Under the pieces are notes generated by a model, which ran no database searches, was not told the DNA's origin, and saw only the letters and a list, made by a program, of their open reading frames with translations. A DNA stretch of 64,000 nt from Heterohyrax brucei (lineage: Eukaryota > Chordata > Mammalia > Hyracoidea > Procaviidae): positions 60,170,001 to 60,234,000 of the forward strand of contig CM053158.1 of the NCBI GenBank assembly GCA_028571685.1, written 5' to 3'. The position numbers were made by a program, and so were the translations under genes. Shown in pieces: positions 33,645 through 45,110 of the stretch. Every line of letters begins with the position of its first letter. Position 1 is the stretch's first letter.

Positions 33645-34745
33645 TTCCATTTACTTTGCCCAGATCCATCAGAGGAATCACAGTCTTTGGCAGCTATAGC
33701 CTTATGACATGTATTTCTTTAATAATACGACTTGAAAGTTAAAATTACTCCTTGATGCATGGGCTACAGAATGGATGTTGTGTTGGCAGGCATGAAAACA
33801 ATATTAATCTCTTTGTATGTCTCTGACAGAGCTCTTGAGTGACCAGGTGCATTGTCAATGAGCAGTCATGTTTTAGAAGCTCCTTTTTCTGAGCAGTAAG
33901 TCTTAACAGTGGGCTTAAAGTAGTCAGTAAATCATGTTGTATATAGATATGGTATCATTCAGGGTATGTTGCATTTTTAGAGTACAGGCAGGGTGCATTT
34001 AGCATATGAGGTCGGACAAGTCTGTGAACTTAATTGTTCTAAGTGTTACATACTGTATTGCTGAGTATCACTATGGTCACCTTCAAAGTATTCCCCTTAG
34101 GAAGCTATGCATCAATGCTGGTGCCCAGTCCACCCTTCAAAGCAATTTTGGAACTCTTTCTGGAATGGCCATTGCTCATGGTGGCACGGTGGCAAGTTTG
34201 CCACCATCAACTTAATTGTCTACTTCTCTGTGAGGGAGTTTTTAGCCAGTAAACAGATAACTGTATTGGAACACCCTACCTACTCAACTAATCTGGCCCC
34301 CAGTGACTTTTTTATTTACCCAAAGATAAATGAAATACTGAAAGGAAGACATTTTGATGACATTCAAGACATCAAGGGTAATACGATGACAGCTTTGACG
34401 GCTATTCTAGAAAAAGAGTCCCAAAATTACTTTGAAGGGTGAACTAGGCACTGGCATTGGTGCATGGCTTCCCAAGGGGAGTACTTCAAAGGCGACCATA
34501 ATGGTATTCAGCAATGAGGTATGTAGCACTTTCTCTAGGATGAATTTGTGAACTTAACTGTCAGAGCTCATAAGTCTTAAGGGTCCTAGGATTTTCGGAA
34601 TGGTAAATTATCATTGGATTCAACTTGAATTCACCAGTTGCATTAGCTCCTACTAAGAGAGTTAGGTTGTCCTTTGAAACTTTGCAGCCAACCATTGACT
34701 TCTCCTCTCTAGCTATGAAAGACCTAGATGGCATCTCCAGGAAAA
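33645..34745 (-). pseudogene. Tigger (pogo-type) transposase fossil, split by a mariner miniature element
   Basis: The plus strand shows the reversed Tigger1-like transposase region: TTTACTTTGCCCAGATCCAT, GGCATGAAAACAATATTAAT, TGACCAGGTGCATTGTCAAT up to AGCA at 34004. It continues after 34572 with AGTCTTAAGGGTCCTAGG and GACTTCTCCTCTCTAGCTAT. Without the insert the two halves join at a TA. Only the middle of the transposase remains and its frame is broken. Neither Tigger terminal repeat is present. Confidence 0.85.
34007..34570 (+). mobile_element. mariner-derived miniature element (564 bp) with long inverted ends
   Basis: It is flanked by TA at 34005-34006 and 34571-34572. The outer about 160 bp on the left (to GGAATGGCCATT) is the reversed transposase 3' end plus terminal repeat. 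The right end carries the same piece in sense orientation, after a transposase C-terminal segment (REFLASKQITVLEHPTYS, DFFIYPKINEILKGRHFDD). It is an internally rearranged, non-autonomous relative of 20090-21472; the sense strand of the remnant is plus. Confidence 0.9.
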
Positions 34746-35277
34746 GAAATCAAATCAAAAGAAAACAAAACCCTGCCAACACATTTGTATGTTCTGGAAA
34801 AAAATGAATCATATTGACATTACTTCCCAGTCCTAATATAGTTAACTATGAGTGGTAAACACGTGAATTGGTATTTGGAGAGATATAAAACCTTTAATGG
34901 CTAGACATACGGGAAGTGAAAGGCCAGAGATTCGAGCGCAGAAATGAAGACAGACATTAAGAAGGAAAAAGCTTCATTTTTTTTCTTCCTTTCCTTTCTC
35001 ACCTGATTGCTCAGATTAAGCTGACTTTTGGGCAGGCAAACAGCTCAGAAATCTTTATGGCCTCCCAGGTGCTGAAGTGTTGTATACCATATCTAGTTTC
35101 TTAAAAAAATCTGGTTGTTAATGAGTAAATCTATTGAAATTGTACTTTGCTTTTTGTTTTGAAACAAAAAATTCAATCAATTTCCATCTATTGGCTTTTG
35201 GTATGTTATAAGTAGTCCCTAAGCTACCTGTAACATTTGTTGTCTGCTATATTAGGCCTAGGTGGTTTGCTTTATAG
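34746..35277. other. intron, no recognised feature
   Basis: AT-rich sequence; nothing recognisable. Confidence 0.35.
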
Positions 35278-35478
35278 GAATCCTTGGGTGACACAAATGG
35301 CTCAGCACTGGACTACTAGCCGAAAGTTTGGGACTTCGAACCCACCCAGAGGTGCTTTGAAGACAGGCCTGGTTGTCTGCTTCCAAAAGGTCACAGCCTT
35401 GAAAACTTGGAGGAACAGTTGTACTCTGCACACATGGGGTTTCTATGAGTTGGAACTGACTCAGTGGAAATTAACCAC
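35278..35478 (+). repeat. AfroSINE, RTE-bodied type
   Basis: AATCCTTGGGTGACACAAAT head, CTTCGAACCCACCCAGAGGT B-box region, TTGGAACTGACTCAGTGG tail. Confidence 0.9.
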
Positions 35479-37989
35479 AAGAAGTTTGCTTTATGATTCG
35501 GATAATGTAAAATAATAATACTGTGTGATGCCTCCATTTTATGCAAATGAGACTTCTAAAAAATGACCTATTGAAGACAGATGCCTCAATATAACATGAA
35601 CAGTTCTGTTGTTAAACAATACATGCCGTACTCCATTCTGGTTGTACGTCAATTTCTTGATCTGTGTGCAAGGGTGACAACAAAGTCTGAGGAAAAAAAC
35701 AGTACACCACACTTCATGTAAAAGTGTGGGATTATAAGAAGGTTTTCTTTTCTTTACTCTTTTCCTTTTATAATCAGAGGAACATTCTTTTTAAGAGATA
35801 ACTGAATGCTTCTCTAGATGTATCTAACTTTAAAAATACAAGGAAAGTAGAAGCAAGACTGTAGATGTCTTCAATCAGACTAAGCAAACATAACTGGGCA
35901 GCCTCAGCAATTTGAGAAGGAACTAATCCAATCAATGGGCTTTTCATTTGCTTTTAACATGGTGTACAAAGGGGAAAACTAGGATACAGAAATCATTTTT
36001 GTATTTCTTCTGTGTGGATTCTTAGAGAACTTTTCATTGAGCCAGCTACTTAAACTTACATTTTTCTCCATAAAATATAGTCCTTCTTCAGTCACGCTCA
36101 AGATGAGAAGCTGTCATTCTTCCCCAGGACTCAGAATAACAATGCTGTACGGTTCTATGCTAAGCTTCAAAAATAGGAGGCAAACCATGTCGTAGCCCAC
36201 AGCTTCTTGAAACAGGCTCACTCAATTATTGCTGGAGGGGTTGTAGTCATTCATTAACAGGCTGTGCACTCCATCCTCGGAGCGATGTCAGGGAGGCTTG
36301 TTCTAAACTTTTCTCCCATTTCAACAGCTAATTTCCACTCAGTTATTAAGGGAACACTATTAATTCTGGTGTTTGTGCCACCATTGTACCAATGTACTTT
36401 ACTAGCTCAAGTTAATGCTTTTCCAAGGGCTATGAGTAAGGGGACAATCCTAGTTCTGAACTAAAGGAATGCTCATCTAAATGCAAATTGAGACAAGCCT
36501 ATCTAGAATGCTTGAGGAGGTACAGTAATTTTTCCACTATTTAATGTTCAGCTTTCAAAGTGCATTTTCATACAACTGGATATATGTAAAGAAATGTCTC
36601 TTACTAGAATTAAACTGTTTACTTCCTTGCACTGACAGCTGTACAGCTAGGAAGCATTCAGTCTTGATTTCTTTGACTTAATACATAGTTAACAGTGCTC
36701 TACTTCAGGCTTCTGTGCCTCAGGTCCCTGACCTCTCTTTCAGGTGTCATGAAGGAATCAAAGAAAATGTGCCTGAAATGAAGCTTATCCTTCACCTTCA
36801 GATAGACTTTCCCTCTATATAGTTTCCTATCTAAATTGCTGACAGTGCCATTTGTCCATGTTGTCAGAAACTAGAGTCACCAGGGTCCTCTTCCCATATT
36901 CCATATATACCATCCTTACCAAGTCCAGAGTATTTTATCTAAATTTTATTGTAATTAACCCTTTTCTCTAAATCTTCATTCCTGTAGGGTTTATTGAGTT
37001 CTTGGCCTGCTGGACTGTAATGCTTTCCTGACTCGTCTTCTTGTTTACCTCTTCCCTCACGATTCTAGCGTCTAATCTACTCCTGGAGTAATCCTTCCAT
37101 AAAGCACAAGTCTGAACAGCTCGCTGCTCTGAAAACCATTATCAGTGCAGGCAAAGAAAGTCACCTTTATGGCAGTCCCAGTACACTGCAGTGTAAGAAA
37201 ATATTTGGCTGTAATCTTGAGGAAATTGAAAGGCCAGAAACACCTCTGAACATACCAGCAATAACATGATCATGACTAAAGTGAGTTCCATTTTTATTTT
37301 AAATTTAAGACATTCACATGTGATGTCCTCTCTAGTTAGTTCCCTCAACAAGTTCCTGTTTGAATACAAACATTTCAACCTCTAACCATGCTCTTGTGAG
37401 CAATGTTGCAGCACGTTCTAGGGAGCAATATTCTTTATTTGGTGCGGTTTCAAAATATATGCTTCTGGGCTATCTAACCGAACTCAACTCATTGTTTGCA
37501 AATATTTCTTAGTGGTGTGCATACTTAAGAGTCCTAAAAAGAAATTTTCCGCATCAATGCAGACTTCACAGTATGCCTGTGTGTTATGGCATGCTGAAGA
37601 GTACGCCTCATCTCCAGCATCGAGACAAAGCTTCCAAGCATGTCATTCAAGGCTTTCTGGGACCAGGTCACTTCATGAGGCCGAATAGCTTGTTAGACAC
37701 TGCCTGCTCCTAGCACAGTGTGCTGTTACATCACAGGTGATTTCCTGCTCTCCTTCATGGTGTGGTCCTGCCCTCACGTCATCTGACACTAGCCCCACTT
37801 CACACTAAGCCAGTTCCTCAGGCTAAGTGTCTTTCACATTTGGCTCACTATTTTATACTGAAATGATGCCCACTTGCCTTTCCAGCAGAGCCAGCCTTAA
37901 GAGACCTAGAGAACGACAGCCCCTCAATAATGGAATCTTGGGTTGCTGCCACCAAAATCAGTGGGAAATTTCTTTGCTCCAGCCTCACC
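35479..37989. other. longest repeat-poor intron block; possible L2 scraps
   Basis: About 2.5 kb with no AfroSINE, L1, RTE or LTR, which is unusual here. 36985-37140 has L2-like order (CTTCCCTCACGATTCTAGCG, ACAGCTCGCTGCTCTGAAAA). The rest is unassigned and is the best place to look for conserved regulatory elements. Confidence 0.4.
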
Positions 37990-38149
37990 ATACTCACTGC
38001 TGTCAAGTTCATTCTGACTCATAGTGGCCCTATAGAATGGAGTAGAATTGCCCCATAGTGTTTTCAAGGAGCAACTGGTAGATTCAAACTGCCAACCTTT
38101 TGGTTAGCAACTGTAGCACTTAACCACTGGACCACTAGGGCTCTCACCA
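37990..38149 (-). repeat. AfroSINE, short type
   Basis: Reversed CACTGCTGTCAAGTTCATTC tail, CCCCATAGTGTTTTCAAGGA body, GTAGCACTTAACCACTGGAC head. Confidence 0.9.
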
Positions 38150-38984
38150 TAGTACGGAGGTGGGCAAATTTTTTTTTTTGTTGTTGTTGTTGAACGGCCA
38201 CATAAGTCATGAATAATACAGATTTTTTTTTAATATAAGCATTCCACTAATCTGCTTTAAATATTAGAAGAAGAAACAAGAGGCTATATGATAAAATATA
38301 ACAAATAAAATGGAAACCTACATAGTTCAATATTTGTTAAAATCTCCAAAAGCAAATGTTCATTTATTTATAAATACGTTCAAGCTAACAGTAAAGATGG
38401 GGAAGGCAAAAAGTGTTGATGAATACTTGTGTCCACAAGCTCTCAGAGAAATGCTGGATAATGATGTGAAAGTATATTGTGTTATAATGATGCAGTTAAT
38501 ATGCAGGGCTAGAGAGAATGCCCTCTCCACAGGTGCCCCAGTGTGGGCTCAGCTCACCACCTAAATGCCTGTCACTTCTCTTCTAAGTTTCTCCTCAAAG
38601 TTTTCTTTGCATGCCCCTTTTCTTGAATTTTGCAATTTCTCTTTTAAAGTTTACTACTATTAGAGCTAAGGAAACAAACCACTCTTTCTGTTGGAGGACG
38701 TACATGAGAGGAAGAGACAGAAATAGATCTCCATAGTACTTTGGGATACTAGCCCTACATTTATCAAGAAAGCTTTTAGTTTTCTTTCTTTGTCCCTCTT
38801 CTTCAAAAGGCATTAACCTAAAATATAGAGGACACATAACATTTAAAGCTAAACTGGAAAAAAAAAAAAAAAGCCAGAGGAGGACAACTGGAGTATTAGA
38901 GTAGGCTAAGGACTGGGTGATGCTATATAGATGCCCATGCCTCTGTTATTTGCTATACTGTAGGGAGCTTGTGTGTTCTTTCTG
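38150..38984. other. intron; possible hAT miniature-element scrap
   Basis: GGAGGTGGGCAAATTTT followed by GAACGGCCACATAA at 38156-38205 resembles the start of some hAT miniature elements. Poly-T, GTT and poly-A tracts lie around it. Nothing else is recognised. Confidence 0.3.
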
Positions 38985-38989
38985 TGATC

Positions 38990-41900
38990 TGTAAGCTGTG
39001 CCACTGGTATTCAGGTACCAGCAGGGTCAGCCACGGCAGACAGGATTCAACTAGGTTTCCAGATTAAGACAGACTAGGGAGAAGGACCCAGCAGTCTACT
39101 TCTGAAAAGAATTAGCCACTGAAAGCCTTATGAATAGCAGGGGAACACTGATAGAGCACAAAAAGCTGAGCCCCTTAAGTTGGAAAGCACTCAAAAGACA
39201 ACTGTGGAAGAGCTGCCTCCTCAGAATAGAACCAACCTTAATGACAACGATGAAGTCAAGCTTTCTGGTCCTTCTTTTGTTGAGGTGGCATGATGCAAAA
39301 TGAGAAGAAACAACTGCAAACATTTGTAAATAACCAGAACCTGGAATGGACAAAGTTAAGAGTCTAGGAAAATTGGAAATTGTCAAAAATGAAACAGAGC
39401 CTGTAGGATCACTATTCTAGGTATCAGTGAGCTGAAATGGACTGGTATTGGCCATGTTGAATCTGACAACCATATGGCCTACTATGCTGGGAATGACAAC
39501 TTGAAAAGGAAGTACCTTGCATTCATTGTCAGAAAGAACATTTCAAGATCTATCCTGAAGTATAACACTATCAGTGATGGGATAATATCCACAGGTATAC
39601 AAGGAAGACTAGTTATATGACTATTATTCAAATTTACATACCAACCATTAAGGCCAAATATGAAGAAATTGAAGAATTTTATCAACTTCTATAGTCTGAA
39701 ATTGATCAAACACGTAATCAGGATGCACTGATAATTACTGGTGCCTGGGACATGAAAGTCGGAAACAAAGAAGAAAGTTGGAAAATACGGCCTTGGTGAC
39801 AGAAGCAATGCCAGAGATTGCGTGATTGAATTTTGCAAGACCAGCAACTTCTTCACTGCAGATACCATTTTTTCCAACAATGTAAATGGCAAAGATCCTC
39901 ACCAGATGGAATACACAGGAATCAAATTGATGATATCTGTGGAAAGAGATGATGGAAAAGCTCGATATCATTAGTCAGAACAAGGCAAGGAGCTGACTGT
40001 GGATCAGACCATCAATTAGTTACACGCAAGTTCACGTTGCAACTAAAGAAAACTAGAACAAGTCCACAAGAGCCAAAATATGACCTTGAGTATATCCCAA
40101 CTGAATTTCGAGACCATCTCAGGAATAGATTTTATGCACTGAACATTAATGACTGAAGACCAGATGAGCTGTGCAATTATATAAGAGACATCATACATGA
40201 AGAGAGCAAGAAGTCATTAAAAAGACAGGAGAGAAAGAAAATACTCACATGGATGTCAGAACAGATTCTGAAACTTGCTCTTGAACTTCGAATAGCTAAA
40301 CAAAAGAAAAAATGATGAAGTAAAAGAGTTGAACAGAAGATTTCAAAGGGTGGCTTGAAAAGACAAAGTAAAGTATTATGATGACATGTGCAAAGACCTG
40401 GAGATAGAAAACCAAAAGGAAAGAACATGCTTAGCATATCTCAAGCTGAAAGAACTAAAGAAAAAATTCAAGGCTTGAGTTGCAATACTGAAGGATTCTA
40501 TGGGAAAAGTATTAGACAACACATTGTGCATCAAAAGAAGATGGAAGAAATATACACAGCCACAATACTGAAAAGAACTGGTCAGTGTTCAACTATTTCA
40601 GAAGGTACCATATGAGCAAGAACCAATGGTACTGAAGGAAAAAGTTCAAGCTGCAGTGAAGACACTGGCAAAAAACAAGGCTCCAGAAACTGATGGAGTA
40701 ACAATTGAGATGTTTCAACAAATGGATACAGTGCTGGAAGTGCCCACTTGTCTAAATTTGGAAGATAGCTATCTGGCTAACAGACTGGAAAAGATCCATA
40801 TTTATGCCTATTCCTAAGAAATGTGATCCTACTGAATGTGGAAATTATTGAACAGTAATATCATTGATGTCATTGTAATTAATTGATTAATATAATTAGT
40901 ATCACATGTAAGCAAAATTTTGTTGAAGATCATACAAAAGTGGTTGCAGCAGTGTTATCAAGAGCGAGCTGCCAGAATATAGCTGCTTAATTTAGAAGAG
41001 GATGTGGAATCAGGGATGTCATTGCTGATGTTAGATGGATCCTGGCTGAAAGCAGAAAATACCAGAAAGATGTTTACCTGAGTTCCATTGACTATGCATT
41101 TGACTGTGTGGATCATAACAAATTATGGATAACACTGTGGAGAATGGGAATTCCAGAACACTTAATTTTGCTCATGAAGAATCTACATGTACTAAGAAGT
41201 AGTTGCTCAAATAGAACAAAGGGACCATGCATGGTTTAAAGTCAGGAGAGGTATGCATTAGGGTTGTATCCTTTTACCAAACCTTTTCAATCTGTATGCT
41301 GAACAAATGATTTGAGAAGCTGGACTGTATGAAGAAGAACATGGCATCAGAACTGGAGAAAGGCTTATTAACAACTTGTGCAGGTGGCACAACCTTTCTT
41401 GCTGAAAGTGAAGTCTTGAAGCACTTACAGATGAAGCTCAAAGATCATAGTCTTCAGTATGGATTAAACTTTAACATAAAGAAGGCAAACATCTTCACAA
41501 CTGGGTAATAAGCATCATCCTCATAAATGGAGAAGACTGAGGTTGTCAACAACTTCATTTTGCTTGAATCCACAATCAACACCCATGGAAGCAGCAGTCA
41601 AGAAATCAAGAGATGGATTGCATGGGAAAAAAGTTGGCTGCAAAGGAATTCTTTAAAGTATTGAAACGCAAAGATGTCACCTTGAGGACTAAGGCACCCC
41701 TGACCCAAACCATCGTGTTTTTGATCATATCAGACGAGCGTGAAAGCTGGACAGTCAACAAGGAAGACCAAAGAAGAACTGACAACTTAGAGTTCTGGTG
41801 TCAGTGAAGAATACTGAATGTACCATGGACTGTGAGAAGACCGATTCTGTCTTAGAAGTACAACCAGAAGGGGCCTGAGAAGCAAGGGTGGCGAGACTTC

Positions 41901-42135
41901 ATCTCATGTACTTTGGACATGTTAACAGGAGGGATCACTCCCTGGAGAAGGACATCATGCATGGCAAAATAGAAGGTCGGCAATAAAGAGGAAGACCCTC
42001 AGTGAGATGAAATGACACAGCGGCTGCAACAGTGGGCTCAAACACAGCAGCAGTTTGAGAATGGTGCTAAATGGGCAGTGTTTCATTCAGCTGAGCCTGG
42101 GGTCACTATGAGCTGGAACCAGCAACAACATGCAG
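38990..42135 (+). mobile_element. RTE (BovB-like) LINE, near full length, dead
   Basis: A non-LTR retrotransposon of about 3.1 kb. The 5' UTR at 38990-39360 includes a block like the AfroSINE body. The apurinic-type endonuclease region spans about 39400-39960 (ITGISELKWTGIGHVESD-type order, then IEFCKTSNFFTADT-like sequence). Reverse transcriptase spans about 40620-41480 with KNKAPETDGVTIEMFQ at 40670, a stop-ridden IDYAFDCVDHNK-like region at 41090, and a degraded catalytic motif at about 41380. The C-terminal region is at 41700-42000. The 3' end carries GGGGTCACTATGAGCTGGAA and CAGCAACAAC. Many stops and frameshifts; not functional. Confidence 0.9.
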
Positions 42136-42428
42136 ATTCAGGTTTCCACCATACTTCATGCATTTGGCTGGCCCTTAGAATGGTAACTTCTTCAGTCAAG
42201 TGAGTTGATGCTTTTATCTTCCAACACTTTCTCCATACTGATACCAAGATTCCTTGGCACCTAGCTTTCAAGCTCTGATAAAATTCAACTCTAATACTCT
42301 GAGGTTGCTGAATTTTTATGCTCTCCTCTCATCAACTAATAGAAAATGCTACAACTCTTTTGATGACAATTACCAGCGAGCATACACTACTTTTGCAGCT
42401 CAGCAAATTACAAGTTTATATCAAGCTG
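42136..42428. other. intron, no recognised feature
   Basis: Short spacer without recognisable elements. Confidence 0.35.
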
Positions 42429-42653
42429 TTACTGTTGAGTGCTGTGGAGTTGATTCTGGCTCATAGTCATACCATGTGACAGAGTGGAACTGCCCCATGG
42501 GGTTTTCTTGGCTGTGATCTTTCTGGAAGTAGATCATCAGGTTTTTCTCCCCAGTGGTTCCTTTCTCCTGCAGAGCCTCTGGGGGCTTTCAGATTGCCAA
42601 CCATTTTGTTATCAACTGAGTGCTTAACTACTGTACCACCAGGACTCATTGAA
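42429..42653 (-). repeat. AfroSINE, long type
   Basis: Reversed GTGCTGTGGAGTTGATTCTG tail, TGTGATCTTTCTGGAAGTAG long-type segment, GTGCTTAACTACTGTACCAC head. Confidence 0.85.
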
Positions 42654-43649
42654 GTCTTTATTTAATTAGCAAAACAGCCATTGCACAAAATAAAACTGAC
42701 TTGTACCTTAATTTCCTTTCAGAGATTTCTGATCACTGAAATACTATCATTATTTCTTGCTGTCCATTGAGTGGGTGAAACGTATTTGTTAATGTAATAA
42801 ATGTATCCTAGGAATTCTTAAAATAAGTGCCCATTCCCTTCCCCTAGAGTGATGACAGCACTTATCAGGTCACAACTGTGGCTGACAAAACTCCAGAAGC
42901 TATGAAGTGTTTATTCAAATTTGGCTCCTTTCTTTTTCTTGTATTCTAAAAGACTCTACGGAAGAAGTGACATATTCACTCAGGGTTATATATACTGCTC
43001 CCAAACTATCTTTTTAATGAAAGATATGTTTCTATAGATATGGAGGGAAGAAGTTTTATGAACAGAACAAGCCCTGAGGTGAAAAAAAGAAAAAAAAATT
43101 AACATCTTTTCCTTGAAGCTAGTTACTCTGTGGAAAGAATGAACAAGGATTCCAGAGACCAGGCCATTGCTGAGACCAGTGGGCCCTGCTTTTGGTCACG
43201 TACATCCCTCTTTTGGGGGCTTGTGTTCTTTCTGTTCAAGTCATGATTCCAGTAGAGCACGAACATTGGCAGAGTGCCAGTTATAGAACCTTTTTTGACA
43301 GGAGAATAGATATTCTCTGTCTCTGTCTTCAGCACATAGGTAGCACTTGTCTAAGTTCCAACTCATGATAACCAATCCTGTTACAAATTAGTTCTCTCTA
43401 TAGCTCCTACTCCTTGATCCAGTGTGATTTTTTTTTTCCCCGAACTATTTTTAAAATATCTAATCTCTTGTGAGTAATGCTCTATGGAACTGTTTGTTTG
43501 CCATTTCTGGGCAGATAGTTTTGCAATCACCACCTTATTAGGCTGTAAATGGACACGGAAAATGGTAGACAGAATTTAAAAACAAAGTACTTGTAGTGCA
43601 TGTAAAATCTGTAACTGTTCCTTAGTAGTTTGAAATAGCTTTAGGTTTT
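42654..43649. other. intron, no recognised feature
   Basis: No recognised repeat and no exon-like segment. 42990-43120 is AG-rich. Confidence 0.35.
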
Positions 43650-44045
43650 TAAACATGTGAAAGCTGGACAGTAATAAAGGAAGACTGCAGAAGAGCTGAT
43701 GCTTTTGAATTGTGGTGCTGGAGAAGAATATTGACTGGACCATGGACTGCCAAAAGAACAAACAAATCTGTCTTGGAATAAGTACACAGAATGCTTCTTA
43801 GAGGCAAGCATGGTGAGACTTTGTTTCACATTCTTTGGACATGTTATCAGGACAGATCAGTGGAGGATATCATGCTTGGTAAAACAGAGGGTACATGAAA
43901 AAGAAGAAGACCCTCAACAAGACGGATTGACACAGTGGCTGAAACAGTGTGCTCAAACACAGCTACTATCGTGAGGATGGCACGGGCCTGGGGTCACTAT
44001 GAGTCAGAACTTACTTGACGGCACCAAGCAACAATAACAACAAAG
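43650..44045 (+). mobile_element. RTE 3' end fragment
   Basis: GTGAAAGCTGGACAGTAATA, GAATTGTGGTGCTGGAGAAG, GACACAGTGGCTGAAACAGT, then the SINE-shared tail TCACTATGAGTCAGAACTTA and CAACAATAACAACAAAG. Confidence 0.9.
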
Positions 44046-44054
44046 TGTTTTTCT

Positions 44055-44104
44055 GTCTTTCAAGGTTGTTGAAAGTCATCTATCTTTCAACAACCTTGAA
44101 AGAC
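44055..44104. repeat. perfect inverted repeat, two 21-bp arms with an 8-bp loop
   Basis: Arms 44055-44075 and 44084-44104 are exact reverse complements; the loop TCATCTAT is at 44076-44083. It begins 9 bp after the RTE tail. It is not a terminator in a mammal and no gene surrounds it. Confidence 0.95.
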
Positions 44105-44804
44105 TGGCTTGCAATTTTGTCCTTCCACACAGCAATACTAGGAAAACAAAGGATCTTGGAGAGTCAGTGTCAAGAATGTCAGTTTCTAAAACAAACCCAA
44201 AGCTATAGTTTATTGTCTATTGCTTGATTTGGTACTCCTGATTAACTAAGGCATGTGAGGCCCTAAACACTGTTAACCCGTGGTGTCCACTCCTCTGCTT
44301 ACACATTAGAGTGGTATATGTAAGTAATACATATACATGTATGCATGTGTGTGCCTTACATCCGTGATATAACTTCTTTTTAAATAAGACTATAATATTA
44401 GTAGTGGAAGACAAAAGTGGCATATGCTATTTTAGTGGCACGAGACAAACTGGATTATAAAATTTTTAGTGGATACAGAATACTAGAAATTTTACTATAT
44501 ATTATATTTTCTGTAAAAAGAATAGTCCATATATACTACAACAAAGAAAATGAGTCAATAAACTTAGTTCTTTGAACAGTTAATGTAAAATTCTGGTGAC
44601 TCCCCAAAATGAAAAATTGACTGTTACAAATTTTGCTTTTAAATGGCTCATACTTCAATTTTGATGGTATTTTTGTAATAAATGCTGTAATGATAAATGA
44701 ACAAGTGAAAAGATGTCATAAAAGAAAACTTAATGATCAAAAAACAAACATTACAACAAATTACTATATTTTTAGATAAATCTTTCATCTCTAACGTTAT
44801 AATT
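44105..44804. other. intron, no recognised feature
   Basis: AT-rich. A CATATACATGTATGCATGTG tract lies at 44325-44350. Confidence 0.35.
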
Positions 44805-45027
44805 AAAACATTCTATTCTTCACTTTTACAAATTTCTCTACTACTTCACCAAAATTAAGCTGCCAAGCAATATCTACTTCCATACATAATAAAGATGATG
44901 AAATGAGTCTTTCCTGAATCATTGTTAAATGATGAGGACTTTTGAGTTTCTATAAGGATAAAATAGGCAGTCTGTTGTACAGTTTGTGATCATTAAAGTT
45001 AGGATATGCATAAAGCAATTTCAATAT

Positions 45028-45110
45028 ATGTTGTATTTTATCTTCTATTATGACAGCATGTTGTATTTTATCTTCTATTATATGTTGTATTTAGCTTCTA
45101 TTATGAGGGC
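45028..45110. repeat. three tandem copies of a unit of about 24-30 bp
   Basis: ATGTTGTATTTTATCTTCTA-type units start at 45028, 45058 and 45082 within the hAT fossil. Confidence 0.85.

Noticed and set aside
44055..44104. Hairpin as a transcription terminator
   Set aside because: Intrinsic hairpin terminators are bacterial, no gene ends here, and no T-run follows the right arm.
45028..45110. Spaced direct repeats that could suggest an array
   Set aside because: Three tandem units without unique spacers in a mammalian transposon fossil are slippage, not CRISPR.
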